Part shown: in pieces, positions 60,264 through 64,000 of the stretch
Layout of the letters: each line of letters starts with the position of its first letter
Numbering within the stretch: the stretch's first letter is position 1
Program-made: the position numbers and the translations under genes
Notes under the pieces: model-generated
The model's database searches: none
What the model was told of the DNA's origin: nothing
What the model saw: the letters and a program-made list of their open reading frames with translations, nothing else
DNA from: Archangium violaceum Cb vi76
GTDB taxonomy: Bacteria > Myxococcota > Myxococcia > Myxococcales > Myxococcaceae
Length of the DNA stretch: 64,000 bases
Direction: 5' to 3'
Assembly: GCF_000733295.1 (NCBI RefSeq)
Contig: NZ_JPMI01000378.1
Coordinates: forward strand, 62,001 to 126,000

Positions 60264-62246
60264 ATGAACGTGTCTTCCCACGAGTCATCCCTCGGCGTCG
60301 TCCTGGTGCCCGCGGCCTCGGCCGCACGCGAGCCTCTCGCTCGCGCCGCGGCGCAGGCCGGCCTGCGGGTGGTGGAGACGCCGGAGCAGGCCACCCTCGG
60401 TCTGGTGGACCTCACCACGCCGGAGGGTGCCTCCGCCCTCTCCACGCTGCTCACCACGCCCGCGGGAGCCCGGCTCTCGCTGGTGGCCCTGGTGGAGCCG
60501 GACGAGGCCTCCTTCTCCGTCCTGGAGTCGCTCAAACCCGCGGAGGTGATGACCGCGGGATGCCAGCCCCACGAGCTCGCCTGGAGGTTGCGGCGCGTGG
60601 CCGAGCGCCACCGCGAGCGCCAGGAGCTCATGCGGCGGCAGCAGGACCTGTCGCTCCTGGTCGAGCTCACCGCGGACTACGCCGAGAGCTTCGACGTGGA
60701 GGCGCTGCTCCATGACGTCACCCGCCGGCTCGCCGAGCGGCTCGGTGTCAGTCGCGCGGCGCTGGTGATGCTGGACAGGAACGGGGATGGCGCGCGCGTG
60801 GTGGCCGCCAGCGACGCTCCCAACCTGGAGGACGTCCGCATCGACCTGGACCGCTACCCGGAGGTGCGCGAGGCGGCGCGCACGGGCAAGCCCGTCGTCG
60901 TGGAGGACGCCTCGCACCACCCGCTGCTGGAGGGCGTGCAGAACGAGGTGGCCGCGCGGGGCATCCAGGCGCTCGCGGCGCTGCCCCTGCACATCCGGGG
61001 CGAGGTGCGCGGGGTGCTGTTGCTGCGGGCCTCGGGCGGGGACCGGCGCACCTTCGCGCCGGATGAGATCGACTTCCTCAACACGGTGGCGCACGCCACG
61101 GCGGTGGCCCTGCGCAACGCCTCGTTGCTGCTGACGGTGCGCGGGCAGACCGAGCGCGAGATGTCGGCGCGCATCGCCGCGGAGGCCAAGGCCGCCTCGC
61201 TCGAGACGTACCACCTCTTCTTCGCCAACGTGCGCGAGGGCGTGGCCATCCTCGATGACAAGGCGTGTGTGCTCAGCCTCAACCCCGCGGGCGAGGCCAT
61301 CCTGGCGACGCCCGCCGAGGGCGCGTATGGCCGCCACCTGGTGGACGTGACGCAGCCGTTGGACGAGTCGGTGCTGATGGAGCTGGTGACGGCGGCCCGG
61401 CGCGGCGAGTCGCGCTCGGACGTGGACCTGATGGTGCGCGCGCCCGATGGACGGCGCCTCACGCTGAGCTTCTCGGCGGCACCGCTGGAGGACGGCCGCC
61501 GGGCCATCATCCTCTCCTTCCGGGACGTGACGCAGGCGCGCCATCTGGCGGACGAGCTGCGCCACACCAAGGACTTCCTGGAGCGGCTCATCGACTCCTC
61601 GGTGGACGCCATCGTCGCCGCGGACATGCAGGGCCGCATCATCCTGTTCAACAAGGGAGCCGAGGCCCTCTTCGGCTACGGCGCTCCGCAGGCGCTGAGC
61701 GGCATGTACGTCCACCAGCTCTACCCGGACGGGGTGGCCCATCGCATCATGAAGCAGCTGCGCAGCCTGGAGTACGGTGGGCGGGGCCGGCTGTCGGTAT
61801 GCCGCCAGGACGTCGTCAACCGCACCGGGCAGATGGTGCCGGTGAACATGACGGCCTCCATCGTCTACGAGGGCGGCCGCGAGGTGGCCAGCGTGGGCAT
61901 CTTCACGGACCTGCGCGACCGGATGGAGCTGGAGCGCAAGCTGTCGGACGTGGAGACGCGTCTGGAGGAGAGCGAGAAGAACGCGGTCATCGTCGCCCTG
62001 GCCGGCACCGCCGCCCACGAGCTCAACCAGCCCCTCACCTCGGTGATGGGCTACGCGGAGCTGCTCAAGCGCCGGCTGAAGGAGGAGGACAGCTCCTACA
62101 AACCGGTGGACATCATCTACCGCGAGGCCGAGCGCATGGCGGAGATCGTCCGGAAGATTGGCCGCATCACCCGTTACGAGACGAAAGCCTACATGGGGTC
62201 CCAGCAGATAGTGGACCTCGACAAAGCCAGCTCCCATGACGACTGA
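60264..62246 (+). CDS. Histidine-kinase-like sensor without an ATPase domain
   Basis: The 660-residue protein starts with a receiver-like pseudo-domain (about 8-110). A GAF domain (about 125-280) and two PAS domains (about 310-425 and 435-550) follow. A HisKA dimerisation domain carries the phospho-accepting H585 in AAHELNQPLTSVMGY. It then ends within about 75 residues (RYETKAYMGSQQIVD): N, G1, F and G2 boxes are absent. The stop overlaps the next kinase gene by 11 bases, so it may be phosphorylated in trans by that complete kinase, or act as a heterodimer partner. There are no membrane segments. Confidence 0.85.
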   Translation: MNVSSHESSLGVVLVPAASAAREPLARAAAQAGLRVVETPEQATLGLVDLTTPEGASALSTLLTTPAGARLSLVALVEPDEASFSVLESLKPAEVMTAGCQPHELAWRLRRVAERHRERQELMRRQQDLSLLVELTADYAESFDVEALLHDVTRRLAERLGVSRAALVMLDRNGDGARVVAASDAPNLEDVRIDLDRYPEVREAARTGKPVVVEDASHHPLLEGVQNEVAARGIQALAALPLHIRGEVRGVLLLRASGGDRRTFAPDEIDFLNTVAHATAVALRNASLLLTVRGQTEREMSARIAAEAKAASLETYHLFFANVREGVAILDDKACVLSLNPAGEAILATPAEGAYGRHLVDVTQPLDESVLMELVTAARRGESRSDVDLMVRAPDGRRLTLSFSAAPLEDGRRAIILSFRDVTQARHLADELRHTKDFLERLIDSSVDAIVAADMQGRIILFNKGAEALFGYGAPQALSGMYVHQLYPDGVAHRIMKQLRSLEYGGRGRLSVCRQDVVNRTGQMVPVNMTASIVYEGGREVASVGIFTDLRDRMELERKLSDVETRLEESEKNAVIVALAGTAAHELNQPLTSVMGYAELLKRRLKEEDSSYKPVDIIYREAERMAEIVRKIGRITRYETKAYMGSQQIVDLDKASSHDD

Positions 62247-64000
62247 GTCACGTCGCCTGCCCTTGCCGGAGGTTCCCTCCGCCGAGGCCTTCCGGGCCTT
62301 CTTCGAGACGGTGGAGCTGCCCGCGGCGCTCTGCGATACGCGGTTGCACCTGCTGCTGTGCAACAACGCGTTCGCGCGCTTCTGCTTCGACCATGGGCTG
62401 ACGGTGGAGCAGATGATGGAGGGGCTCGCGGACGCGCGGGTGCCCGAGGACGGAGCGGCGTGTGTGGTGGAGGTGCCGCTGCCGCAGGGGGGCGTGGTGG
62501 TGATGGAGCTGGCGCGGCGGGGCGAGTCCGTGTCGGTGGTGGGGCGGCGCGAGTCGGAGCTGATGCGGGGCCAGTTGGTGGTGGTGGAGCAGGCGCTGCT
62601 GGAGCAGGCGCGCACGGAGGGGGTGCTGCTGGACCTGGGGCGCAGCGTGGCCGAGGCGGGCAGCGAGGAGGAGCTGGTGGCGTCGGTGGCGCGCGGGGTG
62701 AAGGAGCTGTTCCCCGGGCGCTCCTTCTGCATCCGCATCATCGACGCGCGCACCGGCGGGCTGACGAGCCTGTACGCCGAGGGCCGGTTGAAGGAGGGCT
62801 CCCGCGAGCCGCTGGTGCTCAAGCGCACGGCGGTGGAGAAGATGCACCTGACGGCGGAGAGCATTCCGGCGGGCAAGGTGGTGGTGGCCGCGCTGGTGCC
62901 GTTGCTCTTCGAGAGCAGCACGGGTGGGGTGAGCGCGCCGCTGGTGGCCAGCGGGCAGCTCTACGGCGTCATCAACCTGGAGTACCCGTCCTCGCTGCGC
63001 GAGGAGCCGGATCCGATGCAGGACGAGCGGGTGCTGGTGCAGCTGGCCAACCAGGTGGCGGTGGCGGTGAAGAACGCCAAGCTCATCGACGAGCTGACGT
63101 TCGTGCGCAAGTACCTGGAGGAGCTGCTGGAGAAGGCGAACGCGCTCATCCTGGTGGCCAACCGGGACAAGAAGGTGGTCGTCTTCAACCAGGCCATCAG
63201 CCGCCTCACGGGCTTCAGCAAGGAGGAGGTGCTGGGGCAGGACGTCTTCACGCTGGTGCCCGAGGACGAGCACATGCGGCTGGCCTCGGTGCTGGCGGCG
63301 GCGATGCGGGGCGAGGCGGTGCCCAACTTCGAGCTGCGGTTGCGCACGCGCATGGGGGAGGCGCGGGCCTCGTTCGCGACGTCCTCGGCGCTCGCCTCGC
63401 AGGGCGAGGTGGAGGGGGTGATGGCCATCGGCCAGGACGTGACGGTGGTGGCGCAGCTGGAGCAGCGGGTCATCCACGCGGAGAAGCTGGCGTCCATGGG
63501 GCAGCTGGCCGCGAGCGTGGCGCACGAAATCAACAACCCGATGACGGCGGTGGTGGCGTACTCGGAGTCGCTGCTGCAGCGGGCGATGATGATGGGGAGC
63601 GCGGGGGCGGCGGACTCGGAGAAGCTGCGGAAGATATTGGAGAGCGGGCAGCGGATTCTCCGCTTCACCAGGGACCTGACGTCCTACGCGAGGCCGGCGA
63701 AGGACAAGGTGGAGCGGGTGCAGCTCAACGCCCTGTTGGACAAGGCGGTGGGCTACTGCGAGCACGTGGTGGCGCAGGCGAAGGTGAAGGTGGAGCGCGA
63801 CTACGGGGAGCTGCCGCCGTTGCACGCGGTGCCGGCGAACCTGGAGCAGGTATTCGTGAACCTCATCACGAACGCGTGCCACGCGATGAAGCCGGGCGGT
63901 CAGGTGTGGCTGCGGACGAGGCGGGAGGGGCGCGAGGCGGTGGTGTGGGTGAAGGACACGGGCAGCGGCATCGAGCCGACGAACCTGTCGCGCATCTTCG
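62236..64000 (+). CDS. Sensor histidine kinase, cut by the right window edge
   Basis: From ATG 62236 the frame stays open to the edge (588 codons). It contains a PAS-like N-terminus, a GAF domain (about 120-285) and a PAS domain (about 290-415, ILVANRDKKVVVFNQAISRLTGFSKEEVLG). HisKA follows with H430 in SVAHEINNPMTAVV, then the start of the ATPase domain, with N box NLITNACHAM and G1 DTGSGIE. The F and G2 boxes should lie beyond base 64000. It is soluble. The overlap with the preceding ATPase-less sensor indicates translational coupling and a shared pathway. Confidence 0.9.
   Translation, partial: MTTESRRLPLPEVPSAEAFRAFFETVELPAALCDTRLHLLLCNNAFARFCFDHGLTVEQMMEGLADARVPEDGAACVVEVPLPQGGVVVMELARRGESVSVVGRRESELMRGQLVVVEQALLEQARTEGVLLDLGRSVAEAGSEEELVASVARGVKELFPGRSFCIRIIDARTGGLTSLYAEGRLKEGSREPLVLKRTAVEKMHLTAESIPAGKVVVAALVPLLFESSTGGVSAPLVASGQLYGVINLEYPSSLREEPDPMQDERVLVQLANQVAVAVKNAKLIDELTFVRKYLEELLEKANALILVANRDKKVVVFNQAISRLTGFSKEEVLGQDVFTLVPEDEHMRLASVLAAAMRGEAVPNFELRLRTRMGEARASFATSSALASQGEVEGVMAIGQDVTVVAQLEQRVIHAEKLASMGQLAASVAHEINNPMTAVVAYSESLLQRAMMMGSAGAADSEKLRKILESGQRILRFTRDLTSYARPAKDKVERVQLNALLDKAVGYCEHVVAQAKVKVERDYGELPPLHAVPANLEQVFVNLITNACHAMKPGGQVWLRTRREGREAVVWVKDTGSGIEPTNLSRIF

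Overview
The window is high-GC DNA with the GC-rich third positions, long antisense open frames and gene families typical of a myxobacterium (Myxococcota, suborder Cystobacterineae; an Archangium- or Cystobacter-like genome is my inference). The strongest lineage markers are the outer-membrane-exchange pair TraA/TraB with a MYXO-CTERM sorting tail, a DUF2381 protein beside a Hanks kinase, several further Ser/Thr kinases, NtrC-type activators, a Sit-like toxin/immunity remnant and many lipoproteins.

Layout. 1-9.3 kb: a kinase fragment, an SDR enzyme without the usual active-site lysine, a dynamin-like GTPase, a frameshifted toxin gene with an intact overlapping immunity gene, a kinase plus DUF2381 pair and an unknown protein. 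A 53-bp element occurs twice here, each time between divergent genes. 9.35-12.6 kb: two convergent cation/proton antiporters. 12.7-20.6 kb: a chemosensory locus with a histidine-kinase remnant, a sigma54 activator, MCP, CheW, CheA, CheR and CheB. Two near-identical -24/-12 promoter regions precede the MCP and cheA. 20.8-21.4 kb: an AhpD-like gene with an in-frame UGA (CxxU) and a SECIS-like hairpin, so a probable selenoprotein. 21.5-34.5 kb: an exported protein, a CzcCBA-type metal efflux operon, a kinase-TPR protein, a lipoprotein and an OmpR/HK two-component pair preceded by a scrap of RND pump sequence. 34.5-40.2 kb: two divergent paralogues, an MBL protein, a lipase maturation factor homologue, an acyltransferase and a Big2 lipoprotein. 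40.2-44.5 kb: traB, traA and an XRE regulator. 44.7-49.5 kb: a decayed gene, a second dynamin-like GTPase, a kinase with a receiver-like tail and an NtrC-type activator. 49.6-60.1 kb: thioredoxin-like, phosphoesterase, LuxR-type and surface lipoprotein genes. 60.2-64 kb: two overlapping sensor kinase genes, the first without an ATPase domain and the second cut by the window edge.

How the parts fit. The chemosensory locus looks self-contained: the activator gene lies directly upstream of two sigma54 promoters that share an upstream block at identical spacing, and its cognate kinase survives only as a C-terminal scrap. CheA is therefore a possible phosphodonor. The metal efflux genes and the OmpR/HK pair probably once formed one locus. 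The most notable single observations are the probable selenoprotein, the duplicated sigma54 control region, and homopolymer tracts of seven G/C at the 5' ends of traA and of the toxin gene that break their expected reading frames.
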